Shown: positions 9,201 through 16,904, numbered from the stretch's first letter. The stretch: 64,000 nucleotides of DNA from Martelella sp. NC20 (GCF_013459645.1 NZ_CP054861.1:4886001-4950000), one strand, 5' to 3'. Made by a program: numbers and translations. The notes: a model not told the origin generated them from the sequence alone.

Positions 9201-9438
9201 GCGAAGCGCCGGAAAAGGTGGTGCGCACGGTGATCACCGGCTGGTCGACATCCGGCAGTTCACGCACCTCGACGCCGAAATAGGCCGCAAGGCCGGCAAC
9301 CACGATCAGCGCATTGAACACCAGCGCCATGATCGGCCGGCGCACGAAGATCGCGGTGAAGCCGTGTTCAGTCGCATGTTCGACAGCAGTTTCGTCGATC
9401 TCGTCGCGCAGCTCGTCGGGCGGGGTCTCCTCGCTCAT
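6283..9438 (-). CDS. RND efflux transporter, inner-membrane permease subunit (AcrB/MexB superfamily)
   Basis: This 1051-residue proton-driven permease has twelve expected membrane helices. The first is MALVFNALIVVAGLAAYFGVEV near residue 34. The motif after it, PDVDQPVITVRTTFSGASPETVDREVT, is typical of the porter domain. The TM4 region LATGMVVDDAIVVLENI carries the proton-relay aspartates, and the second half has QIGLVLLIGVMAKNGILIVEFANQLRDRG. ATG 9438 overlaps the adaptor stop codon (ATGA), giving translational coupling. No outer-membrane channel gene is next to the pair, so it likely shares a TolC-type protein encoded elsewhere. The substrate cannot be told. Confidence 0.95.
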   Translation of the reverse strand: MSEETPPDELRDEIDETAVEHATEHGFTAIFVRRPIMALVFNALIVVAGLAAYFGVEVRELPDVDQPVITVRTTFSGASPETVDREVTGVIEGAVARVSGLQSMSSNSQTGSSRVTLEFSKDTDINVASMDVRDAVGRVEGQLPDDADEPRIVKADSDAQPILRLAVTSTTLDIDDLTKYVEDNIEDRLAAVSGVADIAVYGDRDKVFRIDINQAALASRGLTVADLANALSDMSWDVPAGSLTSTTQALGVRATADLTTPEEFADLKVADNVRIGDVATVVFGPDTAATALRYNGQPGIGLGIVRQAKSNTLEISEGVHKVIADIEPNLPEGTTIRISSDDAVFISGSIEEVIRSLSLAALIVVAIIFLFLRDWRATVIPAITLPVALIGTLAAIYLAGFSINILTLLAIVLATGMVVDDAIVVLENIVRLRALGMGPRAAAVLGTRQVFFAVITTTATLAAVFVPLSFLPGQAGGLFREFGFVLAFAVMLSSFVALTLCPMLASRILVQHKETRPGLATRLGNGFNRFYARSLGWALSAPLVVLSFGALLMFGAYLAYSNITNELLPSEDRSMLMMRVSAPEGVSLDYTRDRIQQVEERLQPLIDSGEIESVFSISGFGSNTNSGFMVMTLAPWGERERVQNAIAGDVNMAAGQIPAVRAFAFQPNSLNIRGGGNGLSVALVGATHEKLSLAASQIVAAMEADPMFDAPRLSNDASQAQLALTLDRRRADDLGIDIAGLSEALRALLDGRSVGEVFIDGEAYDVQLRSDTRKVDDPSDLRNIFLQAGDGRIVPLSTIASLEEKSIAPTLERENQLPSVSLSSSLGEGVALGQAYQRLVEIAEPLLPAGAHVEAQAEAAALDENASGMTMVFGFAIIIVFLVLAAQFESMWSALIILATVPFGIGCAVIAMLLTGTSLNIYSQIGLVLLIGVMAKNGILIVEFANQLRDRGEGVRDAIEHATLLRLRPVMMTMISTVLGGIPLVLASGAGAEARIALGWVIVGGLGFATIVTLYVTPVAYLILARFSKPKVDEERRLNAEMHDATLLGHH

Positions 9439-10553
9439 GACGATGCCTCCGCGCCTGTCGATGCCTCGCGCACCGGGCCGCCCTCGCGCAGGCGCTGGAT
9501 GCCTTCGATGATGACGGCATCGCCCGCCTTGAGCACGGCATCCACCAGCACCATATCGGGATCGCGCTGGATCACCCGGACCCGGACCTTCTGCGACGCG
9601 CCGTCGACGATCCGCCAGACATAGGAGCCTTCCGAATCCCACTGGATCGCAAGCGGATCGACGGCTGGATACTCATCGCCCGGAAAGCGCATGGTCACGT
9701 CGAAGGACATGCCCGCTCTCAGCGCATCATTGTCATTGTCGATGCGCGCGCGAACGGTGAAGGTCCGGCTTGCGGCGTCGATCCGGTTGTCGACCGCCTC
9801 GACCACGCCGTCGAACCGTTTCTGCGGGGCGGAGACCAGGCTTGCCTCCACCGGCGCGCCCGGTGTCACGGCGGTGGCGAAGCGTTCCGGCACGGAGAAA
9901 TCGACGAGAATCGCCGAACGATCGTCAATGGTGACGATTTCCGAGGAGGTGGTGACATAGTCTCCGACAGTAACGCCGACAATGCCGGCAACGCCCGAAA
10001 TCGGGGCGACGATCTGCCGGCGGGCGAGATCGAGCTCGGCCGACTCCAGATCGAGTTGAGCGGATTTTTCGGCGATCTCGGCGTTATAGACCTCAAGATT
10101 GGAAATCGAGGAACTGATCCTGCGGTTGATATCGGCCTGCCTTGTGGCGCTTTCGAGAGCGACTTCTGCCAGATTGCGGGCCAGAACCTGCTCGCGGTCA
10201 TCGAGCTGGACGATGATCTCGCCCGTCTCCACCGTGTCGCCGGACGATATGCTGATGTCCGTGATCGTGCCGGCCTGCTCCGGCAGAAGCGTCACAGACT
10301 GGATTGCCGCCCCGCTGCCGATCGCCGTCAGTTGATCGTTGACCGTGCCCATCCTGACCGGCGCGGTGACCACCTGGACGGCGCCGCCGAAACCGCCGCC
10401 CCGGCCGCCGGCTGCGGGTTTTGCCGCGCTCTTGCTCTCCACAACGCCCATCGAGGCCATAAGCTCGCGCCCGCCGGGAGCGAACCAGAGCCAGGCCGCG
10501 GCCCCGACGGCCAGAACACCGAGACTGACGGCAAGCTGTTGATAAAGACGCAT
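9435..10553 (-). CDS. RND efflux periplasmic adaptor (membrane-fusion) protein
   Basis: This 372-residue HlyD/AcrA-family protein has an N-terminal membrane anchor or signal (LAVSLGVLAVGAAAWLWFAP). A Gly-rich stretch follows, then the lipoyl half-motif LLPEQAGTITDISISSGDTVETGEIIVQLDD. Next are a helical hairpin (residues 118-165), the second lipoyl half QIVAPISGVAGIVGVTVGDYV, and beta-barrel and membrane-proximal domains. It links the permease to an outer-membrane channel. The two genes form an operon with a 4-bp overlap. It is divergent from the helicase gene with 220 bp between. Confidence 0.93.
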   Translation of the reverse strand: MRLYQQLAVSLGVLAVGAAAWLWFAPGGRELMASMGVVESKSAAKPAAGGRGGGFGGAVQVVTAPVRMGTVNDQLTAIGSGAAIQSVTLLPEQAGTITDISISSGDTVETGEIIVQLDDREQVLARNLAEVALESATRQADINRRISSSISNLEVYNAEIAEKSAQLDLESAELDLARRQIVAPISGVAGIVGVTVGDYVTTSSEIVTIDDRSAILVDFSVPERFATAVTPGAPVEASLVSAPQKRFDGVVEAVDNRIDAASRTFTVRARIDNDNDALRAGMSFDVTMRFPGDEYPAVDPLAIQWDSEGSYVWRIVDGASQKVRVRVIQRDPDMVLVDAVLKAGDAVIIEGIQRLREGGPVREASTGAEASS

Positions 10554-10773
10554 TCATGACCTCGGACTGGAAGCTGGGGGCGGGGTACCTGTCAGCGCAG
10601 TATCGTTATCGTTCCCGCCTCTGCAAGTCGCCAGATTAAACCTCACCAAATTGTAATGTTCCCCTCGCCGACCGACAGATAACCGGCGGCCGGCGGAGCT
10701 TTCAATGTGCTTTTTTTGTTCTCATTGACCGCGCCGCCTTCACCTTTGCCATGCGAGCCACTAGATTGGCCCC

Positions 10774-13200
10774 ATGAATCAAGGTGACGACGACATTCCG
10801 TTTTTCGATGAAGACGATGCACAGCCGGCCGCGCGCACCGGACTGGCCGCCCGGGCCATGGCCGCGCGCCGCGCGCCGGCGGCGCCCGACTATCTGACCG
10901 GCCTCAACCCCGAGCAGCGCGACGCCGTGGAAACGACCGAAGGACCACTGCTGGTGCTCGCCGGCGCAGGCACCGGCAAGACCCGCGTGCTGACCACCCG
11001 CATCGCCCATATCCTGGCCTCGGCAAAGGCCTATCCCAGCCAGATCCTCGCCGTCACCTTCACCAACAAGGCCGCGCGCGAGATGAAGGAGCGGGTCGGC
11101 GCTCTGGTGGGCGGCGCGGTCGAGGGCATGCCCTGGCTCGGCACATTCCACTCGATCGGCGTCAAGCTTCTGCGTCGTCACGCCGAGCTTGCCGGCCTCA
11201 GGTCGGACTTCACCATTCTCGATACCGACGACGTCATCAGGCTGATCAAGCAATTGATCCAGGCCGAGGGGCTCGATGACAAGCGCTGGCCGGCGCGCCA
11301 GTTCGCCGGCATGATCGACAACTGGAAGAACAAGGGCCTGACCCCGAAGGCGATACCGGAAGGCGATGCCCGCGCCTTTGCCAACGGTCGCGGCCGGGAA
11401 CTCTATCAGGCCTATCAGGACCGGCTGAGGACGCTCAATGCCTGCGATTTCGGCGATCTTCTGCTGCACCCGATCGAGCTGTTCCGTCAGCACCCGGACA
11501 TCCTGAAGGAATATCACAGGCGCTTCCGCTATATCCTGGTGGACGAGTATCAGGACACCAACACCGCGCAATATATGTGGCTGCGGCTGCTGGCCCAGCG
11601 TCCCAGCGGCGACGAAGGCCCGATCAACATCTGCTGCGTCGGCGATGACGACCAGTCGATCTATGGCTGGCGCGGTGCGGAAGTCGACAACATCCTGCGC
11701 TTCGAGAAGGATTTCCGGGGCGCGAAGGTGATCCGGCTGGAGCGCAATTACCGTTCCACCGCGCATATTCTGGGGGCCGCCGGCAATCTGATCGCCCATA
11801 ATGAAGGCCGCCTCGGCAAGACGCTATTCACCGAGCGCACCGATCCCGACGACGACAAGGTCCAGGTCCATGCCGCCTGGGATTCCGAGGAGGAAGCCCG
11901 CGCCGTCGGCGAGGAGATCGAACAATACCAGAAGAAGGGCGAGGCGCTGAACGACATGGCGATCCTGGTGCGCGCCTCGTTCCAGATGCGCGAGTTCGAG
12001 GACCGCTTCGTCACGCTCGGGCTCAACTACCGCGTCATCGGCGGCCCGCGCTTTTACGAGCGCCTCGAAATTCGCGACGCCATGGCGTTTTTCCGGCTGA
12101 CCTGCCAGCCGGCTGACGATCTGGCGCTGGAACGGATCATCAACACGCCGAAGCGCGGCCTTGGCGATGCCAGCGTGCGCAAGGTCCATGATTACGCCCG
12201 CGCCCGCGACATTCCGATGCTGGCGGCCGCCCGCGAACTGATCGACACCGACGAGCTGAAGCCGAAGCCGCGCAAGGCGCTGTTCGATGTCGTCACCCAG
12301 TTCGACCGCTGGCAGGACCTGTTGGAGACGACGCCGCATACCGAGCTTGCCGAACAGATCCTCGATGAAAGCGGCTATACCGAGATGTGGCAGAACGACC
12401 GCTCGGCCGAAGCCCCGGGACGCCTTGAAAACCTGAAGGAGCTGATCCGCTCCATGGACGGTTTCGAGAGCATGCGCGGGTTCCTCGAACATGTCTCGCT
12501 GGTGATGGATGTCGACCAGAACGAAAAAATGGACGCCGTCTCGATCATGACGCTGCATTCCGCCAAGGGGCTGGAATTCAAGACCGTGTTCCTGCCGGGC
12601 TGGGAAGAGGGCCTGTTCCCGCACCAGCGCGCGCTCGACGAGAGCGGCCGGGCGGGGCTCGAGGAAGAGCGCCGGCTCGCCTATGTCGGTCTCACCCGCG
12701 CCAAGCGCCATTGCCATATCTGGTTCGTTTCCAACCGCCGGATTCACGGGTTGTGGCAATCGACCATGCCATCGCGTTTTCTCGATGAGCTGCCGGAAGA
12801 CCATGTCGAGGTCGGCGAGACCGAGGTTTCCTATGGCGGCTACGGCCAGTCCCGCTTCGACCGGGCCGAGCCGTTTTCCAACACCTACTCCACCCCCGGC
12901 TGGAAGCGCGCGCAGGAACACCGCAGCGATGCCACCCGCGACAATTGGGGCACGCGTTCCGGCCACGCGGTCGAGCGGGTCGGCTATGGCGAGAGCGGGC
13001 CGCGCGGGCGCACCATCGAGGGCGAGCTGGTGGCGCGCAGCACCGGCGAGGAAAGCTCTGCCTTCAGCGTTGGCGACCGCGTCTTTCACATGAAATTCGG
13101 CAATGGCAACATCACCTCGATCGAAGGCAACAAGCTGACCATCGATTTCGACAAGGCCGGCCGCAAGCGCGTGCTCGACGGATTTGTGAAACCCGTCTGA
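10774..13200 (+). CDS. ATP-dependent DNA helicase, UvrD/PcrA/Rep family
   Basis: This 808-residue SF1A 3'-5' helicase acts in nucleotide-excision and mismatch repair. Motifs in order are the Q-motif LNPEQRDAVETTEGPLLVLAG, Walker A GAGTGKTRVL (about residue 66), TFTNKAAREMKERV, Walker B ILVDEYQDTN (about 255), VGDDDQSIYGWRGA, LERNYRS, MTLHSAKGLEF and YVGLTRAK. The C-terminal 45 residues (FSVGDRVFHMKFGNGNITSIEG) form the Tudor-like domain known in UvrD/PcrA to contact RNA polymerase. The length is slightly above E. coli UvrD because of an acidic N-terminal extension. It is probably monocistronic. Confidence 0.95.
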   Translation: MNQGDDDIPFFDEDDAQPAARTGLAARAMAARRAPAAPDYLTGLNPEQRDAVETTEGPLLVLAGAGTGKTRVLTTRIAHILASAKAYPSQILAVTFTNKAAREMKERVGALVGGAVEGMPWLGTFHSIGVKLLRRHAELAGLRSDFTILDTDDVIRLIKQLIQAEGLDDKRWPARQFAGMIDNWKNKGLTPKAIPEGDARAFANGRGRELYQAYQDRLRTLNACDFGDLLLHPIELFRQHPDILKEYHRRFRYILVDEYQDTNTAQYMWLRLLAQRPSGDEGPINICCVGDDDQSIYGWRGAEVDNILRFEKDFRGAKVIRLERNYRSTAHILGAAGNLIAHNEGRLGKTLFTERTDPDDDKVQVHAAWDSEEEARAVGEEIEQYQKKGEALNDMAILVRASFQMREFEDRFVTLGLNYRVIGGPRFYERLEIRDAMAFFRLTCQPADDLALERIINTPKRGLGDASVRKVHDYARARDIPMLAAARELIDTDELKPKPRKALFDVVTQFDRWQDLLETTPHTELAEQILDESGYTEMWQNDRSAEAPGRLENLKELIRSMDGFESMRGFLEHVSLVMDVDQNEKMDAVSIMTLHSAKGLEFKTVFLPGWEEGLFPHQRALDESGRAGLEEERRLAYVGLTRAKRHCHIWFVSNRRIHGLWQSTMPSRFLDELPEDHVEVGETEVSYGGYGQSRFDRAEPFSNTYSTPGWKRAQEHRSDATRDNWGTRSGHAVERVGYGESGPRGRTIEGELVARSTGEESSAFSVGDRVFHMKFGNGNITSIEGNKLTIDFDKAGRKRVLDGFVKPV

Positions 13201-13226
13201 CCGTCAGAGGAACCGGTTATCGGACT

Positions 13227-13406
13227 GCTGACAAAATCCCCCAAACTCCTCCGTCATGCCGGACTCGACCCGGCATCCAGGGCCGCTTGTGGTGAATCTC
13301 AAGAAAAAGTCTTTGTGCGCAAGGGCTTGCGCTTGCTGGATTCCGGCTCAAGGCCGGAATGACGGCGGAGAGAGATGATCCCGCGATCGTTCGCGGGGTT
13401 GTCAAC
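13227..13406. repeat. REP-like palindromic element, copy 1
   Basis: The element is bounded by TGACAAA at the left and GTTGTCAAC at the right. The left arm CCGTCATGCCGGACTCGACC and its mirror GGCCGGAATGACGG 60-90 bp later form the core palindrome, each with a CTGGAT/ATCCAG shoulder. It fills the gap between the convergent helicase and csaA genes. The same plan occurs at 15529, 30283, 48422 and 54116. Confidence 0.8.
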
Positions 13407-13437
13407 AAGCTGGATTATTCTCTTTTCCGGTGTGCGC

Positions 13438-13812
13438 TCAGTGCAGCCGGGCGCCGTTCGTGACGGATTTATCGATGGCTGCCAGAACGACCGCGCCGGC
13501 CTCGTCCGCAAAGCCGAGAGTGAGAACCTCGGAGCGCATCGGGCCGATCTGGCGCGGCGGGAAGTTGACCACCGCCATGACCTGGCGACCCACGAGCGCT
13601 TCCGGCGTATAATGCACGGTGATCTGGGCCGAGGATTTCTTGACGCCGATTTCAGGACCGAAATCGATCTTCAGCTTGAAGGCGGGCTTGCGCGCTTCGG
13701 GGAACACCTCGGCCTCGATGATGGTGCCGATGCGGATATCGACCTTCATGAAATCATCGAAATCAATCTCTTCACTCAAATTGAAACCCTCTTGAATACC
13801 GACCGGCGCCAT
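13438..13812 (-). CDS. csaA: CsaA-like tRNA-binding protein
   Basis: This protein of about 113-124 residues is a stand-alone tRNA-binding (EMAP/Trbp111-type OB-fold) domain: [33 protein letters not shown], then [34 protein letters not shown] and SEVLTLGF. The family binds tRNA elbows as a dimer and has been linked to chaperone-like secretion activity. Two starts are possible. ATG 13812 shares a base with the proC stop (TGATG) and would be translationally coupled. TTG 13779 ([10 protein letters not shown]) has GAGGG upstream and gives the usual family length. Confidence 0.88.
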   Translation of the reverse strand: MAPVGIQEGFNLSEEIDFDDFMKVDIRIGTIIEAEVFPEARKPAFKLKIDFGPEIGVKKSSAQITVHYTPEALVGRQVMAVVNFPPRQIGPMRSEVLTLGFADEAGAVVLAAIDKSVTNGARLH

Positions 13813-14633
13813 CAGCCTGCAAGCTCCCGCGAGCGTTTGCAGGCGGCGTCCAGCGCGCGGTCGAAAATCGGCTGCAGCCCATCCTCGGCCATCAGATGCT
13901 CCAGAGCCGCCGCCGTGGTGCCGCCGGGCGAGGTGACGTTCTTGCGCAGCGCGCCCGCGTCATCTGCGGAGGAATCGAGCAGCGCCCCCGCGCCGGTCAC
14001 CGTGCCGCGGGCAAGCCGCATGGCAAGGTCGGGATCGAGGCCGAGCTTGCGCCCGGCTTCGGCCATGCACTCGACAAGGTAGAAGGCATAGGCCGGACCG
14101 CTGCCGGAAACTGCGGTGACGGCGTCGATATCGGCTTCTCTCGCCACCCATTCGACCTTGCCCACCGCCGACAGCAGCGTATCGGCGACCGCGCGGCCCG
14201 CCGCCGTGACCTGATCATTGGCGAATGCGCCGATCATGCCGCGGCCGATCATCGCCGGCGTATTGGGGATGGTGCGGACCATGGGCAGCGCGCCCAGCCG
14301 CTCCTCGAAATAACCGAGCGTCTTGCCGGCGGCCACCGAGATCACCAGCGTATCCTCACCGATCATCGGCCGGACCGTATCGAGCACGGCATACATCACC
14401 TGCGGCTTGACCGCGAGCACGAGGATCTTGGCCCTGATCGCATCGGAGGCCGCGACCACGTGGCGGATGCCGCGGCTGTCGAGCAGGTTCTTGATGCTGT
14501 TGGAAGGGTTCGGGTCGATGACGGTGATCGCCTCGCGCCTCAACCCGCCGGCGACCCAGCCGGACAGCATCGCGCCGCCCATATTGCCGGCCCCGACAAG
14601 CGCCACGCCGTCAATTTCTGCCAGTTCCGTCAT
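13812..14633 (-). CDS. proC: Pyrroline-5-carboxylate reductase
   Basis: This 273-residue enzyme makes L-proline from 1-pyrroline-5-carboxylate with NAD(P)H. The Rossmann motif [17 protein letters not shown] is at residues 10-26. The family signature runs from [32 protein letters not shown] through GAGALL to [16 protein letters not shown] near 235-250. It follows ybjN with a 1-bp gap and overlaps csaA, so ybjN-proC-csaA reads as one operon, an arrangement seen widely in rhizobia. Confidence 0.96.
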   Translation of the reverse strand: MTELAEIDGVALVGAGNMGGAMLSGWVAGGLRREAITVIDPNPSNSIKNLLDSRGIRHVVAASDAIRAKILVLAVKPQVMYAVLDTVRPMIGEDTLVISVAAGKTLGYFEERLGALPMVRTIPNTPAMIGRGMIGAFANDQVTAAGRAVADTLLSAVGKVEWVAREADIDAVTAVSGSGPAYAFYLVECMAEAGRKLGLDPDLAMRLARGTVTGAGALLDSSADDAGALRKNVTSPGGTTAAALEHLMAEDGLQPIFDRALDAACKRSRELAG

Positions 14634-14634
14634 C

Positions 14635-15135
14635 TCAGGCCTCTCCGACCGTCTCGAACAGCACCGCCTTCATGGCGTCATCGGCCGACATGCCCGACCA
14701 TACGACGAACTGGAAGGCCTGGAAATAGTTCTCGCATGCATCGAGCCCGCTGGAAAGCGTGCCCTCAACCTGCTGGTTGGTGGGTTCTGCCCCGCCGGCC
14801 AGAAGCAGCGACTGGCGGTAGACCACGACATTCTCATGCGCCCAGAAATCGAAATGCCCCATCAGCACCTGGGCATTGACGCGCGACAACAGCCTGACGA
14901 CCTCATTGACCCGATGGTCGGGAACGCGCAGGTCGAAAGCACAGGCCAGATGCAGCGCCTCGTAATGGCTCATCCAGGAGAACGAGACATGGTAATCCGC
15001 CCAGCGGCCGCCGACCGTCATGGCGATCTCGTCCTCGCCGGAACGCTCGAACGTCCAGTCATTCGTGGCGGCCACGAATTCGATCATGTCGACCGGATTG
15101 TTCAGTCGTTCGATTTCCAGCAAACCCAGGCTCAT
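14635..15135 (-). CDS. YbjN-domain protein
   Basis: This 166-residue protein of the YbjN superfamily begins MSLGLLEIERLNNPVDMIEFVAATNDWTFER. It contains the typical MTVGGRWADYHVSFSWMSHYEALHLACAFDLRVP and HFDFWAHENVVVYRQSLLLAGG segments. The family has a type III secretion chaperone-like fold and no defined biochemical role; in rhizobia it constantly precedes proC. ATG 15135 is chosen over 15216 because AAGGTGG lies upstream and the conserved part starts there. It is the first gene of the ybjN-proC-csaA unit. Confidence 0.88.
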   Translation of the reverse strand: MSLGLLEIERLNNPVDMIEFVAATNDWTFERSGEDEIAMTVGGRWADYHVSFSWMSHYEALHLACAFDLRVPDHRVNEVVRLLSRVNAQVLMGHFDFWAHENVVVYRQSLLLAGGAEPTNQQVEGTLSSGLDACENYFQAFQFVVWSGMSADDAMKAVLFETVGEA

Positions 15136-15216
15136 AAACCACCTTTTCAGCGCGAGGCCCGTCGGTCGTCCGTCGAGGCGGATGACGTCGTCGACAGCGG
15201 GCTCTCCTGCTTCCAT

Positions 15217-15528
15217 TTCGAATCATCTATTAAAATCAGTGTATAACGCGATTTCATCTACACCAGCCCCCTGCCCGGGCCTTTCGCGATCAGCGTCGTT
15301 TTGGGGCTCTGAAAATGATTCAGGGCCGCCACCTAACCGACTCTGCGACCTGCATTTTTTCACCATGTCCACAGGCCTGATTTTTTTTGGTGAAACCCGG
15401 TTTGGCGATCCTGTTCAAGGCGGTTTTCGCGCCGGAAAGCGAAAAAAGCGGGCCGCCTGCGCGGACCCGCTTTCAAAATTCGGATTTCCGGGTTGACCGG
15501 AGGCGCGCTATTCGCCCGCCTTCGGTTT
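15217..15528. other. Non-coding region upstream of ybjN
   Basis: About 310 bp hold the likely ybjN promoter side, several T runs and the hairpin at 15445-15473. I see no credible gene. Confidence 0.5.
15445..15473. terminator. Terminator hairpin upstream of ybjN, probably that of ubiK
   Basis: AAAGCGGG and CCCGCTTT close a stem with inner CCGC/GCGG pairing, with runs of A and T on either side. It lies between ybjN and the repeat/IS block. Without the IS and repeat it would sit a short way downstream of the minus-strand ubiK gene, which suggests it once ended that transcript. Confidence 0.55.
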
Positions 15529-15702
15529 GTTGACAAAGCCTGCCCTACTCACCGCCGTCATGCTCGGGCTTGTCCCGAGCATCCAAGCACGTTGCAACAC
15601 GACAAGCGTCTCGGACGAAGAGCCATTCAAATGCCGTACATTACGAAACGCCAACGCCGCTCGTGCTGAACCGTGATAGATCCTCCGGTCAAGCCCGAGG
15701 AT

Positions 15703-15726
15703 TGTTTGTTGAATGCAGGTTATGAT
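15703..15726 (+). promoter_or_regulatory. Half of a junction promoter (-10 box, with spacer) in the IS left end
   Basis: TATGAT (15721-15726) is a strong -10. In the integrated element the hexamer 17 bp upstream is AGGATT, which is poor. When the right end is joined to the left end in a circle, the bases TTGAT (16856-16860) plus T15703 become TTGATT, with exactly 17 bp to TATGAT. The predicted start, 7 nt after the -10, is 15733, the first base of the bridge-RNA hairpin. Confidence 0.75.
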
Positions 15727-15732
15727 GTTGGC

Positions 15733-15895
15733 GCAGCTGCGGGCTCTTTCACAGCCCGCAGCTGCTGTGGCAGGCGACCGTCCGAGGATTGGGCAACACC
15801 CGACGTCATCAAGGTCACTGCCGCACTCTGCCATCGCTTGGAGAGTTGATTGGGCCGCTGCCTGGCACGCCCGCAAACAATCCGAAGCCTAGAGA
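15733..15895 (+). ncRNA. Bridge RNA of the IS110-family element
   Basis: The 5' hairpin is a perfect 13-bp stem (15733-15745 with 15753-15765, loop CTTTCAC). Loop 1 is closed by GACC (15776) and GGTC (15813), with an inner GGG/CCC stem. Its left guide CCGAGGAT (15782-15789) equals the left target flank 15695-15702. Its right guide GACGTCATC (15802-15810) is the complement of the right flank 16858-16866. Loop 2 is closed by GCTT (15836) and AAGC (15885), with an inner GGGC/GCCC stem. Its left guide AGAGTTGAT (15842-15850) equals the element's right end 16852-16860. Its right guide CAAACAATC (15874-15882) is the complement of the left end 15700-15708. This is the target-loop then donor-loop order known for IS621. 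The 3' end is uncertain. Confidence 0.9.
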
Positions 15896-15908
15896 GGATA
15901 GCATCACC

Positions 15909-16859
15909 ATGACCTTTTTGCATCATCCCCCGTGCCGTTGCCTTGGCGTCGATGTCGCCAAGGACACCATCGCCGTTTTTGACGGCCGCATCGCGACGGT
16001 CATTCCCAACCAGCGAAAACAGATCCGGCACTTCCTGCGAAAGTGCGATGTCGACCTGGTCATTTGCGAGCCCACCGGCGGCTACGAGATCATCTTGATG
16101 GAAGAATGCCGGGGCCTGAAACTTCCGCTCCATCGCGCCGACACACGCAAGCTCAAGGCTTTCATCCGGTCACGCGGCCGCTTGGGCAAGAGCGATGCGA
16201 TCGATGCGCGGGAAATGGTCGCCTATGGGCTGGAGCGATGGGCAACCCTGCCTTTATGGCATGCGGAGGACCCCTGTGAGGCAAGGCTCAAGGCTCTCGT
16301 GCGCCGCCGCGCCGATCTGGTGGCCATGAGGGTGGCCGAGCAGAATCGCGCCAAGGCCCCAAGCGCGCGCGAACTGGGCGGGCGCGACCTGGCCGCCACC
16401 TTCAAGGCCCTGCTCACTGTCCTCAACCGGCAGATCGTGCTTGTCGACAAAGCCATCAGTGCGCTGATGCGCTCCGCATCCCTTGTGCAGAGGGCCAGGA
16501 CCGCAACCGCCATGAAGGGTATCGGCGAAACGACGGCCGCAGCCCTCATTGCCGCCATACCGGAACTGGGGAAGATGGACCGAAAGCAAGCAGCGGCTCT
16601 GGCGGGCCTGGCGCCTCATCCAAACGAAAGCGGCAACAAGATCGGCTACCGCAGGATGCGCGGTGGACGGCCAGCCGTGCGAACGATCCTGTTCATGCCC
16701 GCCATGCAGGCCGCACAAGGAAGGGGCGAATTCGTCGAATTCTACAAACGCCTCATCCACAACGGTAAAAAGCCAATCGTCGCCCTCGCCGCGGTCATGC
16801 GAAAGATAGTCATCACATTGAATGCAAGGTTCAGAGACCAGCTAAGCCAACAGAGTTGA
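15909..16859 (+). CDS. IS110-family recombinase (DEDD transposase)
   Basis: This 316-residue recombinase has an N-terminal RuvC-like domain with Asp15 (LGVDVAKD), Glu54 (CEPTGGYE), Asp96 and Asp99 (GKSDAIDA). A coiled segment lies around residues 110-190. The C-terminal Tnp domain has MKGIGETTAAALIAAIPELG, GLAPHPNESGNKIGYRRMRGGRPAVR and the nucleophile Ser241 in NESG. With the bridge RNA it should bind both donor and target DNA and exchange strands. ATG 15909 follows AGAGAGGA; the open frame back to 15789 runs through the RNA gene and is not used. All catalytic residues are present, so the element looks active. Confidence 0.95.
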   Translation: MTFLHHPPCRCLGVDVAKDTIAVFDGRIATVIPNQRKQIRHFLRKCDVDLVICEPTGGYEIILMEECRGLKLPLHRADTRKLKAFIRSRGRLGKSDAIDAREMVAYGLERWATLPLWHAEDPCEARLKALVRRRADLVAMRVAEQNRAKAPSARELGGRDLAATFKALLTVLNRQIVLVDKAISALMRSASLVQRARTATAMKGIGETTAAALIAAIPELGKMDRKQAAALAGLAPHPNESGNKIGYRRMRGGRPAVRTILFMPAMQAAQGRGEFVEFYKRLIHNGKKPIVALAAVMRKIVITLNARFRDQLSQQS

Positions 16860-16904
16860 TGACGTCCGTAAAAAGGGTAGTTTTGTCAACGGTCTGGAAG
16901 TGGT

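Larger units (their letters stand above)
15700..16860 (+). mobile_element. IS110-family insertion sequence (IS621-like), about 1158 bp
   Basis: The boundaries come from three agreeing facts: the repeat palindrome breaks at 15700-15702 and resumes after 16860; both junctions carry the same trinucleotide GAT (15700-15702 and 16858-16860); and the guide loops of the encoded RNA match exactly these four flanks. The excised circle would be 1158 bp with one GAT. The left end has about 206 bp of non-coding DNA carrying the bridge RNA. The right end has essentially none, since the recombinase stop codon (16857-16859) overlaps the GAT. There are no terminal inverted repeats or target duplication beyond the shared core, as expected for IS110. 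Confidence 0.92.
15529..16890. repeat. REP-like palindromic element, copy 2, interrupted by the IS110-family element
   Basis: The left boundary is GTTGACAAA (15529-15537) and the right is TTTGTCAAC (16882-16890). The left arm CGTCATGCTCGGGCTTGTCC is at 15558 and the right arm GGTCAAGCCCGAGG ends at 15700, where the IS begins. The sequence resumes after 16860 with GACGTCCGTAAAAAGGGTAG. Joined across the IS, AGCCCGAGGATGACGTCCGT aligns with the uninterrupted copy at 48491-48510 (AGCCCGAGGGTGACGCCCGT). The palindrome without the IS is about 204 bp. Confidence 0.85.

Noticed and set aside
7375..9624. A 749-codon open frame antisense to the RND permease gene
   Set aside because: Its composition (His, Arg, Gly, Asp) is what the reverse strand of GC-rich coding DNA gives. 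It has no domain, and the permease on the other strand is certain.
15789..15908. N-terminal extension of the IS110 recombinase to 15789
   Set aside because: The stretch encodes the bridge-RNA loops. The recombinase fold begins after ATG 15909, which has a ribosome site.
15529..16890. GTTGACAAA and TTTGTCAAC as terminal inverted repeats of the insertion sequence
   Set aside because: The same motifs bound repeat copies that have no insertion sequence (for example 13227-13406). They belong to the palindrome, and the element's true ends lie inside them.
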